A stretch of 64,000 nt of DNA from Symsagittifera roscoffensis (lineage: Eukaryota; Xenacoelomorpha; Acoela; Convolutidae): NCBI RefSeq assembly GCF_963678635.1, contig NC_087071.1:16553613-16617612 (forward strand), read 5' to 3'. Numbering within the stretch: the stretch's first letter is position 1; every line of letters starts with the position of its first letter. Shown in pieces: positions 25,501 to 33,059 of this stretch. The position numbers were made by a program, and so were the translations under genes. Under the pieces are notes generated by a model that had not been told where the DNA came from, did not search any database, and worked only from the letters and a program-made list of their open reading frames with translations.

Positions 25501-26338
25501 AGTGTCAATGAGAAATTTTTACGGAAATAAAATTGCTGTAAGGCCATCTATTTATGTGAATTTCAAAACATGAGGTTTTTCAAGATGCAAGTCAGTATTT
25601 TGTTCGTGCATTGACTCTCTGCCAACTGTCTCTTGGCTAGGATTTCCTTTGCTACGTTATTGTGCTGGGTCAAAAGTTTTTTTTTGCTCAAAGGGGGGGT
25701 TCGGAAAATGTGATACCGGCTTAGTCGTTTTAAGGGCAAAAGTAGATTTTAATGATTTTGTTTCCGGAGCAAACAATTTTGTAGGGTAATTTTGGTTTTG
25801 GTTGAAAAGCTATGCGCGAAAGTTCTCTCGGTTTAGGTAGTGCTCATTCGTGAAAAACGTATGAAGTTTTTGTATGTTTTATTTTTATGTATATTTTCCG
25901 TCTTAGCAATCGCAGCCTCATTTGCTAAAATAGTTTGAGATGTATCGAAAGGGGTGTGAGTTTCTGCTTCGCTGCTGCTTTTACTTTTTTCTTTTAAGTA
26001 TAACCAAAGTTTAAAAATAACTTAAAATATCATATTCTCTCACTCGATTAAGGGGTTGATAGAGAATCGACTTTGCGGGTGGCCAAGAAGCAATCTAGAA
26101 AATTAACTCAGATTATGTCAAAAACTAACATAAAAGTTAGCGAAATGATTTTTTTTTTGCTTTTATGATTGATGGGGAGTTTGAGATTTCAGTTGTTTTC
26201 AAGGGTTTTTTTTCTCCGTGTGTGTAGGTGTACAGTCATTTTACATGTGCTACGGACACCAGCAACATCCAGTTTGTGTTCGACGCCTGCACAGATGTCA
26301 TCATCAAGACCAACCTCAAAGACTGCGGGCTATTCTAG
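1429..26338 (+). CDS. GNAI: G-protein alpha subunit, Gi class (5' partial, five exons)
   Basis: Gene-level entry. Coding exons are 1429-1560, 7792-7906, 21838-22002, 23433-23572 and 26228-26338; splice phases agree at every junction. The joined product is 220 residues. It carries the switch I arginine in LRTRVKTTG, the G3 motif DVGGQ, the G4 motif NKKD formed across exons 3 and 4, the G5 motif TCAT, and ends in CGLF. Ending in Phe with Cys at -4 is typical of Gi rather than Go (which usually ends in Tyr) or Gs/Gq. Known role of the family: membrane-attached GTPase that relays signals from heptahelical receptors, commonly inhibiting adenylyl cyclase. The start codon, myristoylation site, P-loop and most of the helical domain lie upstream of the window. 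An antisense gene is nested in the second visible intron. Confidence 0.95.
1648..1954. repeat. Internally deleted MITE-like family member
   Basis: Left end AAGAGTCATGAACGTAGTGA and right end CTTACGTTCATGACT, then the shared tail ending gttggctatgtt. The middle of the element is missing, so it is about 300 bp long. Further fragments of the same family without clear ends lie near 2200-2490 and 2875-3140. Confidence 0.6.
2054..2116 (+). repeat. tRNA-derived SINE fragment
   Basis: Contains a box A-like CCGTGGCTGAGA and a box B-like GGTTTGATTCC at tRNA-like spacing. It matches the better copies near 16361 and 46792, so it is a SINE head and not a functional tRNA. Confidence 0.5.
5142..5460 (-). 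pseudogene. Possible pogo/Tigger-type transposase N-terminus, frameshifted
   Basis: A 55-codon frame from 5460 to a stop at 5293 reads [16 protein letters not shown], then [14 protein letters not shown] and [11 protein letters not shown]. This resembles the CENP-B/pogo helix-turn-helix, where a KKADIARKFG-like core is followed by a conserved TLS..LKN.EKI stretch. In the next frame an overlapping ORF (5363-5142) continues [12 protein letters not shown] to DYEKY, consistent with a frameshift. No transposase catalytic domain is visible nearby. Similarity was judged by eye only. Confidence 0.35.
7289..7682. mobile_element. hAT-like MITE with 8-bp target site duplication
   Basis: 394 bp, beginning CAGGGGCGGATCTAGGAT and ending AAATCCGCCCCTG, so the ends are inverted repeats. 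It is flanked on both sides by CTTGTAAT (7281-7288 and 7683-7690), an exact 8-bp duplication as expected of hAT transposition. It has no transposase and carries a G-run near its left end. Confidence 0.85.
7792..7906 (+). CDS. GNAI: Gi alpha exon b: switch I and switch II
   Basis: 115 nt (38 codons plus one base), acceptor ttag, donor GTCAGT. It starts VKTTGIVE, with the magnesium-coordinating threonine, and contains [12 protein letters not shown], with the catalytic glutamine of switch II. A hAT-like MITE ends about 110 bases upstream of this exon, inside the intron. Confidence 0.95.
9358..9750. repeat. MITE-like family member, degraded right end
   Basis: Begins with gtcaatgaacg and shares the tttttcaggaaaaatt, ttttcgtggtttg and ttaaagagctttaag blocks with the abundant family. 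A further partial copy lies at about 8790-9110. Confidence 0.5.
9934..10130. mobile_element. Palindromic (fold-back) MITE-like element
   Basis: The left arm TTTAGACAACC, GACTCGTCAGTAAGCAGACA and AACCAATCAGAATCGA is repeated inverted in the right arm up to 10130, around a short AT-rich centre near 10020-10050. Related half-sites (aatcagaatacag, tagacaaccgcg) occur near 1270-1360 and 10960-10980. No clear target duplication was seen. Confidence 0.6.
10486..10761 (-). CDS. Nested gene exon 3 (coiled coil, stop)
   Basis: 276 nt with acceptor tattttcag and a TAG stop. It encodes [19 protein letters not shown] through [14 protein letters not shown], rich in Leu, Gln, Lys and Glu at heptad-like spacing. 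It would end the nested gene. It may instead belong to another transcript, because its link to the two upstream exons rests only on phase and strand. Confidence 0.45.
   Translation of the reverse strand, partial: LSDVADRQKYLQQTTDQLKATQILLSWELFEKRNYISQLNKTATDFEMQLPLAQLDAELNFFDIDKLELKQQLQEDKISMAQARLALLRHC
10486..17706 (-). CDS. Unrecognised membrane-anchored coiled-coil protein nested antisense in a Gi alpha intron (predicted 3 exons)
   Basis: I do not recognise this gene; the model is my inference from splice sites. Exons on the - strand are 17706-17509 (from ATG), 15159-14905 and 10761-10486 (to TAG); all junctions are phase 0. The product would be 242 residues: a polar Asn/Thr/Gln-rich N-terminus (1-66), basic residues just before one hydrophobic span (about 82-105), a glycosylation-type NTS at 107-109, then a heptad-like charged helix to the C-terminus. 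This predicts a single-pass protein with its C-terminal coiled coil outside. An AATAAA signal lies on the - strand at 10364-10369, about 120 bases past the stop. The first two exons recur, still open, in the second copy near 53-55.8 kb. Exon 2 could instead run on to a stop at 14818. The gene lies wholly inside intron 7907-21837. Confidence 0.5.
11047..11507. mobile_element. Element with ~60-bp terminal inverted repeats built from CCCAAATGGCATAA
   Basis: About 60 bases at 11047-11107 recur inverted at about 11440-11507. Each arm holds three CAAATGG(C/A)ATAA-type motifs about 20 bp apart, like the subterminal binding sites of DNA transposons. No transposase is visible. TTAC on both sides may be a short target duplication, but this is uncertain. 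Confidence 0.6.
11537..12000. mobile_element. Full-length member of the abundant MITE-like family
   Basis: 464 bp from AAGAGCAATGAACGTAGTGA to CTTGCGTTCATTACTCTT plus the tail CAACTGTCAGTTGGCTATG. The first and last ~14 bases are inverted copies of each other, which argues for a non-autonomous DNA transposon. It carries no coding capacity. Confidence 0.65.
12478..14000. repeat. Partial MITE-like copies around the second hAT-like MITE
   Basis: Fragments of the same family occur at about 12478-12690 (left part) and 13737-13950 (right part ending ttgcgttcattgactc). Outside these and the hAT-like MITE at 13075, nothing supports an exon here. Confidence 0.45.
13075..13446. mobile_element. hAT-like MITE, second copy, with 8-bp target site duplication
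   Basis: 372 bp, same family as 7289-7682; left end CAGAGGCGGATCCAG, right end ATTCCGCCCCTG. Flanked by CGTATAAC at 13067-13074 and 13447-13454, an exact 8-bp duplication. Internal sequence such as gcgcgcgct and gcgccaaagg is shared with the other copies. Confidence 0.85.
14184..14650. mobile_element. Full-length MITE-like family member at the edge of the duplicated block
   Basis: Starts AAGAGTAATGAACGTAGTGA and ends with the CTTGCGTTTATTGTTCTT variant and the CAACTGTCAGTTGGCTATG tail. The second copy of the region resumes after the N gap at a point matching 14347, inside this element, so the duplication edge or assembly break falls in a high-copy repeat. Confidence 0.65.
14905..15159 (-). 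CDS. Nested gene exon 2 (transmembrane segment and start of coiled coil)
   Basis: 255 nt with acceptor tttcag and donor GTTAGT, phase 0 at both ends. It encodes [16 protein letters not shown], a hydrophobic stretch of about 24 residues, then [20 protein letters not shown], which looks helical. If the donor is not used the frame stays open to 14818 (VSFLSKKFK to WLM). The second copy at 52979-53233 keeps the frame and both splice sites. Confidence 0.45.
15984..16220. repeat. AT-rich trinucleotide microsatellite (ATA/ATC units)
   Basis: A long run of ataatc, ataata and related units, grading into an ATATTA-rich stretch. The run is also present at about 54055-54290 with only small differences. 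The long isoleucine-rich ORF it creates is not a gene. Confidence 0.85.
16361..16440 (+). repeat. tRNA-derived SINE head
   Basis: CGTCCGTGGCTGAGTAG (box A) and GTCGCAAATCGAATCC (box B) at tRNA-like spacing, preceded by the shared leader tgttctctgctttatttgtg. Related heads occur at 2054, 38966, 46792 and 54431. Confidence 0.65.
17509..17706 (-). CDS. Nested gene exon 1 (N-terminal polar domain)
   Basis: 198 nt from ATG to the donor GTAAGC; codes [15 protein letters not shown] and ends ERTQTAKP. Hydrophilic with no obvious domain, probably disordered. A short upstream ORF of about 22 codons ends by overlapping this ATG. The second copy differs by three substitutions, all changing an amino acid (A3S, R16K, T23I), so conservation does not prove selection. 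Confidence 0.45.
19010..19330 (+). repeat. Second tRNA-like SINE family, two adjacent units
   Basis: Units begin ctggcg(t/c)agaggtaaaaca and run through gcttgagacg, a box B-like gtttgattcc and ggactatcgtccgtctg to tttttgtcggttta. Related units lie at about 24930-25070, 49214-49380, 57690-57990 and 59640-59940. The anticodon arms are not tRNA-like, so these are retroposons. Confidence 0.55.
19590..20430. repeat. Two adjoining partial MITE-like family copies
   Basis: A left-end copy starts tcaatgaacttagtgaac near 19595 and runs to about 19995. A right-end copy runs from about 20160 to ttgcgttcattactctttt near 20420. Between them is a short palindromic stretch, gtgcattcatacat/gtatgaatgcac, which recurs near 23093, 58908, 60650 and 62745. 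Confidence 0.5.
21838..22002 (+). CDS. GNAI: Gi alpha exon c: GTPase core up to the NKKD motif
   Basis: 165 nt, acceptor ttctag, donor GTAGCT. It encodes [14 protein letters not shown], then LAEDEE, the SICNNKWF motif and ILFLNKK. The final base G joins the next exon to make the aspartate of NKKD, which reads the guanine base. A MITE begins 34 bases after the exon. The whole exon is missing from the second copy of this region near 61940. Confidence 0.95.
22036..22388. mobile_element. hAT-like MITE, third copy, just downstream of Gi alpha exon c
   Basis: 353 bp. Starts CAGGGGCGGATCTAGGAT and ends CCATCCCTG after a C-run. The flanks CATCAATG and TATCAATT agree at six of eight positions, so the target duplication has decayed. 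In the second genomic copy (about 61955-62062) its left half is missing because a deletion ends inside it. Confidence 0.75.
23005..23325. repeat. Chimeric MITE-like copy
   Basis: Left end GAGTAATGAACGTAGCGAAG, interrupted by the gtgcattcatacat palindrome segment, then the right part ending cttgtgttcaataactctt. It lies in the intron between Gi alpha exons c and d, followed at 23329-23407 by a TTATTATGA-type microsatellite. Confidence 0.5.
23433..23572 (+). CDS. GNAI: Gi alpha exon d
   Basis: 140 nt, acceptor tttag. It encodes [20 protein letters not shown] through [14 protein letters not shown], the alpha-G to alpha-4 segment. The donor is GCAAGT, so the following intron is of the rare but known GC-AG type: the next exon continues in frame only from this site. 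A frameshifted copy of the exon lies at 63148-63280. Confidence 0.93.
24220..24675. mobile_element. MITE with ~35-bp imperfect terminal inverted repeats and target duplication
   Basis: 456 bp. The left end GGGTGCCGGACATCAAGCCG continues ACGGGACTTCAAGCC; the right end is its near-perfect inverted copy, ending CTAGACCC. It is flanked by AGTTTTATA on both sides (24211-24219, 24676-24684), a 9-bp direct repeat. A third GGGACTTCAAGCC sits internally near the left arm. No ORF. Confidence 0.75.
24785..24900 (+). repeat. Hairpin-headed repeat (GCTTGCGATGAGCAAGC type), intact
   Basis: Contains tttacGCTTGCGATGAGCAAGC, a short stem-loop, followed by ataatcaaatcgg and aacttgtctaacagaatc. It is the uninterrupted relative of the repeat broken by the element at 31488, and thus serves as its empty site. 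Confidence 0.55.
25189..25640. mobile_element. Near full-length MITE-like family member
   Basis: From AAGAGTCGGTGAACGTAGTC to gtgcattgactctctgccaactgtctcttggct. It lies in the GC-AG intron before the Gi alpha terminal exon. The interval from 25640 to 26227 shows only AT-rich sequence and the polypyrimidine tract. Confidence 0.6.
26228..26338 (+). CDS. GNAI: Gi alpha terminal exon
   Basis: 111 nt with acceptor tgtgtag and stop TAG at 26336-26338. It encodes [11 protein letters not shown] and ends KDCGLF. TCAT is the G5 loop. The C-terminal helix that contacts receptors carries the cysteine at -4 typical of Gi/o proteins. The stop codon lies inside a perfect run of TTCnnGAA units continuing into the 3' UTR. 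Confidence 0.95.
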   Translation: MYSHFTCATDTSNIQFVFDACTDVIIKTNLKDCGLF

Positions 26339-26530
26339 AACATTCTAGAATAGAAACAATCGGAAACATTCAAGTCAACACTTAACCACCACCAAAAAGA
26401 CAGAATGAGAAACGTTCTAGAATGTTCTCAACACAACCACCACCGCCACACTACATCGTCAGAAGAACATCGATACAATCTAGAAAATGCGAACCGATAC
26501 AGTCAAAAGTAGAACCATTCTAGAACATTC
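26333..26530. promoter_or_regulatory. Cluster of heat-shock-element-like repeats at the stop codon and 3' UTR
   Basis: At 26333-26350 the sequence is TTCTAGAACATTCTAGAA, four alternating TTC/GAA units at exact 5-bp spacing, which matches the heat shock factor consensus. Three-unit versions occur at 26415-26427 and 26518-26530. The first overlaps the last Gi alpha codons and the stop. Binding is inference. The same palindromes could instead fold as RNA hairpins in the 3' UTR. Confidence 0.5.
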
Positions 26531-29500
26531 TCATCTCTAGATCCTCTCCCCAATACACTTCTCAAAGACATGTATTCTGAAATATTGGAAACAGAGTTAG
26601 TAGATAGACTGTTTCTAGAAAAACGTGGATCTCCAAGTTGTCTCTAGCAGTAATTTAATTGAAAATTTATAAAGTAGATGTAATAATATTTTGGTAAAAT
26701 ATTGAGAACATACTATTGAAGTTGTCGAAAAAATGTTTTGTACGGTGATCTTTTCATTTCCTCAAATATAAGCAAAAAAAAAACAATGGTTTACCCGAAA
26801 CTTAAAGAAATCTTTTCTTCCCGGGAAAAGATGCTTGAAATTCGGCTTTTCTGTTTTTGCGCAAATTGAATTATTTCGACATTTTAATGATGTATGCAAT
26901 TCATTATGGCATCGTGTTTATCTAAAGTCGCAATGAAACTAGCAATTGAAAATTGTCAAATCGGGAATTTTTTCCCGCAGTGAATGGTGAATGTTAACGA
27001 TTAGAGTATATAAAATGAGTGCAATATGTGTAACGAAAATGATACATGCATTTTTTCTTTATATTTTTCTGTTGAATTTTAAAGAGGAATTTATAATAAC
27101 TCAGTTATGATTTATTGTCAGTTTAACTGAGGGAGCTTTACTTCACCAAATCTAGTGTAATTAACTATTTCATGATTTATTAATGAACCTTTAAAGTTAT
27201 CTATGTCAATATGAATTGGTCAATATCTGTAAAAATTTACTATTTTTTAAGAATTTGCAGTTTTTCGAAAAAAAATTTACGAGCCTGAATAATTCATTTA
27301 ATTACTATTGCTATTGAAAAAATGAGAAATTGATTTATTTTGCAGTAATGTTAGCGAAGCGTTGCAGGCGATGCGAAAGTGAAATGTGCTGCCACCTCGA
27401 CCCCCCCACTCACCCCCATTCTTCCCTCTCTCGCTTTTCATGCTACATCGATCCAAGGTCATTTTATTCTTAATGAAACAACTCGATTTATTTATCAGTT
27501 TGTGAGATTTATCAATCTGGATAAGTTAAACACTCCTGCCCTAATGTATCTGAATGGTTTTAGTCTCGTTGGTGTTTGGTTTATAGCTCTGGGGCTTGGG
27601 TGCTTAATGTTAACCATCAATTTGATTCAGAAAAAAATATAGTAAATTCTGTTTCCGCCAAAATTTTAAAAAGTCCTATTTTAATTCAGTATATTGGTTT
27701 AGTCCGATACTATTCCAATAAACTGAGTCTAGCTGCTATGATATTAAAAGATATATAAATTGAAATCGTTTTAATCATTTTAAGCATAAGTCATTTTTTA
27801 CTCTACCTTTATCTATCTCTTTAAAAAGGTGCAATTAATGAATAAATTATGAGCTGTTTTTCAACCTTAGAGTTACTAAATTCGCTCTTGTGCATTAAAT
27901 GTTGCATATTTTTATAGAACACAAACAGCAGTTTAAAATAAATATAATTTGCAGATAAAAATGTGATGCAGTTGTAATTAAGTCAAGTATTCGTGCAATA
28001 GGAACAACCAAACTGATACAATTTTATAGTTCAAGGGCGATTTGTTTGAATCCGGAAGCTATAAAAAATAGAATATTAAATCTTTTTCCAGATTTTCTGT
28101 TTCCAAAACAATTTTTGTGACAATGACTTCAATTCTAAGTCGGAATTCAAGAACCAATGAAATAATTAAACAAGACTGAATTGCGTAAATTCTATTGATT
28201 CCGAATTATCGTTGTATCAAAATACTGCTTCTATGTAAAAAATTCCAATTAAGCGGAAAACTGGAAAATGAGTTAGAAAAAAATTGAAGTAAATTTTGGG
28301 ATTTCAAATGTCGTCTCTTGTTTTCGGCTAAATATCTTTTCGGTAGATTTAGAATCTCAGCGCAAATTCAATGATTCGATTGATTGATTGATTGAATTGT
28401 TCGATCGGTTTTTGTTCTATTCCACGTTTTGGTGTTCCACGTTGTTGTATTTGTAGCTATAACTTATTTGAAAGAATGATTTAATTTATAATTTACAGTT
28501 AACTTAACTAGTTTTAGAGAAAATTCAGGAGATGCATCAACACCTAGTTTCAACTTTTCGATGAAGCAACAGAGTTTCAGTGTATATTTCAGATTTTTCA
28601 AAAATCGGAAATATATTCAGTGTATATTTCAGATTTTTCAAAAATCATCAAATTTGAAATTGAAGTGACACGAAAACCAGGTGGTTATTTTAAAAAGTGA
28701 CGCTGGTGTTCTCTGATGGCAAATAAAATAGAACTTCGGAACCGTTTTGGGTTTCAACTTTTCCATGAAGCAACATGAGTTTCAGTTTACATTTCAGATT
28801 TTTCAAAAATCGGAAATATATTCAGTGTATATTTCAGATTTTTCAAAAATCATCAAATTTGATTTTGAAATTGAAGTGACACGAAAACCAGGTGGTTATT
28901 TTAAAAAGTGACGCTGATGTTCTTTGATGGCAAATAAAATAGAAATTCGGAACCGTTTTGGGTTTTAAAAAGAAACAACAATCCGCGTAGACCTTTACCG
29001 TTCTCCGCACCAGAAGTTTAAACAATTGGTTCTACGTGGTACAATACGATGCAATAAACAATTGGTTTAATATGAAGATAAGGCGCTTTTCTATTTCCCC
29101 CACATGTCAAATATTGTTAGTTGTTACTAGTTAGTTAGTTCTTAGTGTGATGGTACGATGGAACTTTTTCCCCAACTGAAGTCTCAAATAAAAGTGATAC
29201 TTATTGCCTTTGTATCAGCATGCTGCATTGGCACTATAATACCATCTGCTTTGACAGCTGTTGGTTTGTTTAACATGCAAAATTTTTTAAACATGCAAAG
29301 TGGAAAAGAGCCAATTTTCCCATAAATAACTTTGTTTATAGGAATCATTCATCTGCTGGACTCAATCATCTTCTTCTGACATGCTCAGTTTCTTGAAAAC
29401 TCAAATAAAATTAGTATCGATGAGGTAGTAATTGTTCAAAGCCAGTTACAAGTTGTAATTATCTTTTCATAAAAATGTCTCTTTTTTTTTCGGGTTCGCG

Positions 29501-31479
29501 ATTTCCGTCCTAGATTCTCTCGGTTCTTTTTTTCAGATTTTTTAAATGGCATTTTTTTCTCGAAGATTTTTTTACTGGTCTTCTTTTTAAAGCATGGGTT
29601 TTGTTCCAATTTGAATAATTTTTACACAACTGAAAGTTCACAAATTTAAAAGATCATAAATCGTTCACAAACCAAGTCGATTTTGAGTTTGTTTTTTGTT
29701 CGTTTTTAAAATATTTCAACAGTTTCAGATTATGTAATATCGACTTAGTCAACTTGTATTGCGTAATTCAAGCAAAATATATCCGTATGCGATTATGTGT
29801 TTCAGTTTGGATGGGTCCTAAAAACTTTCAAACATTTTTATGACAAAAAGTTTGTTTTTGGCTCAACAGGTTTCATCCCAAAAAATGTCCTTGTTGCAGC
29901 TCGGTTAATATTTTACAATTTTAAAAGGCTGTTTATAACTTAATTCGATACAAACATGAAGTTTTTGTAGCTGTAATTTTTTCAAATTTAACGTTTTCAA
30001 TGAATTTTTCAGAAATACTTTTTGATTTCTATTTTTTTTCGACTCAAAATCTTGTAGCGCTTTGTGTTTTCTGCATCGCAGACATTGCAAAACTCCGTCT
30101 CGCCTCTGAGTGCAAATATTGTTAAAAGCTCGTATTTCATGAATATTGGAAATATCAACGAAACATACAGGATAGACGAAGGATAGCCGGCTGCTGTGCA
30201 AGTAGCACAGAAAGTTCCTAACAGAACAGTTTTAAAGAATCAGTTTTTTTAAGCAAATAGTCTTATTTTTTCGTGATGTGATCAGAGGGTGTAAACAAAG
30301 GTCTAAAGCTTGAGTATGGGCGGCAGTTAATGTAATTAAGCATAATCAGCAACATTTTTTTTATAATTGAGTAGATTTGAAAAGACTTGCATGCCAATTT
30401 TTGTAACAAGCGGACAAGGTGAACAAAAAATAATTTTATAAAATTTCCTGGTGAATTTAAAGGCCCAAAAAAATAGCAGAAGAGCCTAAAGAAAAGTTCG
30501 CCCGTGATTAGTGATACTACGTGATTTTGAGTGGAAAAATTAAACCACCCGAAGACAAATTTCCTCCACACTTTCCGTGTTCGGAACAAGAACACCATGA
30601 ACAAACTAGAAGAAACTATTTCATCTATTCGAACAAAAACAACCATACCTGGTACCCAAAACAAGCAAAAAAGCAGTACTTAAATGATTTATCAACTTGC
30701 TTCTGAAGTTCACGATCAAAACGAAAAAAATTAGAGCCACTGCAAGCACTATAATTCACACTTTTCGAAAGGGACGAAGTTTCGTTGCCATTGGTTAACT
30801 TTGGTCCTATTTTTTCGGTTATATCGCAAAAATTGTCAACCATGAGGTGCCAATGAACGTAATAAAAACATGATGTGGTGTTGGTTCTTTTCGATTTTTG
30901 GTTTATTTTAGAAAAAGCCCGAATCGTTGTTCTCGCTCGATTTTGAGTCATCGCAGTATGACTTATGGTTTCTTCGTTTCAAAATCATTTTCTATATAGA
31001 AGGCAAATAACGGTATACAACTACGAAAATGCAAATGGTCCAAAAGCATGAATAAACGTTGGGTTCGAAAAAATATTTTAGTTCCGAAAGATATTGATTT
31101 TTGGACTTTGTCGCGGAATAGAAAAGCCTATTGAACCAATTCTCTTTACGTGAGTTAGTTTTATTAGGAAATTGTTAGTCAAATATTTTAGTGGTAATTT
31201 AACCAACCAAAGTATAAACCAGCTACCTTATAAATCAGTCAAAAATACGTAATAAAAAGATATTAGGTATGTAACAATTAAACAACAGTTACGAAAGGCA
31301 TGAAAGTTATGTTCATATGAAGTAGTTTTTCGGCTGATTTTCACTTCTGCTTGCTTATGTACACGCAAATTTTCTACATGATGAAAGAGATTCATCATTT
31401 AAGGCTACATATAAAAAACTGTTTGTTGGCAACAAAAGTTTTTCTGTTATTTTACTTAATTTTGAAAAAGATGTTTACG
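26339..31479. other. Gi alpha 3' UTR and gene-poor interval
   Basis: The 3' UTR begins with TTC/GAA palindromes (to about 26530). I could not place a canonical polyadenylation signal near them. Beyond about 27000 I see AT-rich DNA, a ~204-bp tandem duplication at 28551, a hairpin-repeat fragment near 29310-29410 and no supported exon. An 87-codon ORF at 27379-27642 has no recognisable features. Confidence 0.6.
28551..28966. repeat. Two-copy tandem duplication, ~204-bp unit
   Basis: The unit starts caactttt(c)gatgaagcaa, contains atttcagatttttcaaaaatc twice, and ends aaccgttttgggttt. Copy 2 starts at 28755 and differs by substitutions and a few small insertions. Each unit carries the segment gaagtgacacgaaaaccagg. 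Confidence 0.85.
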
Positions 31480-31487
31480 CTTGCGAC

Positions 31488-31990
31488 AGACTTATTAACG
31501 GGCCGCCATAATTGAGGCCCGGCCCGATATAATTCAAGTCGAGCCCGTTGGCGGCCCGATAAACAGGGAACTTATTAAATATCGGCCCGCTGGGGCCCGT
31601 TGCTGCTTTTTTGGTAAAAAACAAATCAGAACACATTCGCACTTATGGCAGCAGCACAAATTCGGAATAATGAATCCAGAGGCGACGACTTTCACAAGTT
31701 TAAATGTCTTCCAGACTTCGGATTTGAAGTGTTTTGTGGTGCCCACAGAGTCTTTTTCCACAAATGCAAAGATTTCGTCCTTCGTGTCACGTCGAATTAG
31801 TTTCTGCAGTGAATCGGCAGTGAACGTAGTAGTCATGTCGTTTAGCACACTGCAAGCTGTACAGTGCGCACTGAAACATAACATTGGTTAGTCAATAAAA
31901 GTAAGGCCCGTTGAGGCCCGTTGACAAAAGTGAAAACCTCGGCCCGGCCCGTTGAGGCCCACGGGCGGCCCGGCCCGTTGACAAGTATGG
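31488..31990. mobile_element. hAT-type element with GGCCCG-rich ends, inserted in another repeat
   Basis: 503 bp. Inverted ends contain ACTTATTAACGGGCC (left) and ACTTGTCAACGGGCC (right, complement), with multiple GGCCCGTTG motifs in both subterminal regions. It is flanked by CTTGCGAC and CTTGCGAT (31480-31487, 31991-31998), an 8-bp duplication with one mismatch. The interrupted host sequence rejoins to resemble the intact repeat at 24785. It encodes a transposase remnant on the - strand. Confidence 0.75.
31534..31884 (-). pseudogene. Remnant of a hAT transposase BED-type zinc finger
   Basis: A 116-codon ORF inside the GGCCCG element. It contains SEVWKTFKLVKV, then CCCHKCECVL, resembling the start of a BED finger (aromatic W..F followed by paired Cys). 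The distal His/Cys pair and the whole RNase H-like catalytic domain are absent, so the element must depend on another transposase. Family assignment is by eye. Confidence 0.45.
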
Positions 31991-32575
31991 CTTGCGATTA
32001 GCAAGCGTTAGCAAATCGGGTTAAAACAAACTTGTTTAACAAAATCACTTGGTATCTTAGATAATAATGGAGGTACCGAATATGCCTGCGACCGCAAAAT
32101 CCGTGGGATCAAATCTGACCAGGAACTGCTTGTTAATTTTTCAAAGGGGAAATATTCTGTCTCAAAACAAATGTCGGCTTTTTACTTGTCTGCTAATGTT
32201 TTGTCGGCTTACCTGCCACATGTTAAAATTTTTTGCTGTATGCAGTTTTCTTTGTAGTTATTTTCTAAATTTCTCTTACACTCCTGCAATTTGTAGCTCG
32301 ACTAAATTTGACTTCGTATGTGTTTTCTCTTTCGCTTCGAAAATCTTTCGGCGTATATTTTATTAGTTTACTTTAATCAATAATTTTTTTAAAGTTTTGT
32401 CAAACACCATAGAAAGTATTTCTGGGCGTATTTGCCGCAAATAGAACATCACTCCAGAATATATTTGAAGTTTTTTGTGGTATCGCAAGTGATGCAAAAC
32501 TCCGCCTGGGCGCTGTGTCAATTCTCATGTTTAACAATTATTTCAAACATAAAAATGAAATAATTGTCTGTTTTT

Positions 32576-33052
32576 TCAAGAGTTGATGAACAAAGTGAAA
32601 ACTTTTTTATAGGCCTTGATGATTTTTTTATGGAGAACTAATTTTTCAGAAAACGTTAAAGTTTGTTCAGGCTCAAGTTTGATTATTGTGGTGTGATTTT
32701 GAGATTTTGAGTTCACTTCACTTTCTTTTTCAGAAAGATTGCAAACACCACTATCGAACAGCAAATGTGTAAAGGTCACGAAAAACGTGATCGATTTCTA
32801 ATATCGCAAGTGGTTTTTAGTTTTCTGATTTCCCAGCGTAATATAAAACTTACCTATTAATCCAAGTTTTTCAAATTGCTTTCAATTTTATCACAAAATT
32901 TTTCTCATAATTTTCTCATGAATTTCAATGATTCTGAAGTCCTTCTATTTTGTTCTTAAAAGCTCGAAAGTTGAGACTTTTCATAAAACATTTCAGTATT
33001 TTTTTCTGTTTGCTTGCGTTCATAGGCTCTTTTCTATTTACCTGTTGGCTAT
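32576..33052. mobile_element. MITE-like family member, near full length
   Basis: From CAAGAGTTGATGAACAAAGT to cttgcgttcataggctctttt and the gttggctatgttt tail. It includes the family blocks cgaacagcaaa, aaaggtcacgaaaaacgtga and tttcccagcg. Confidence 0.6.
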
Positions 33053-33059
33053 GTTTAAA

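Noticed and set aside
27379-27642. 87-codon + strand ORF downstream of Gi alpha
   Set aside because: No recognisable motif; hydrophobic stretches arise easily from AT-rich DNA, and there are no convincing splice or promoter signals.
30263-30951. Overlapping - strand ORFs of 133 and 108 codons
   Set aside because: Low-complexity Phe-rich or Lys-rich translations typical of AT-rich noncoding DNA; no family resemblance.
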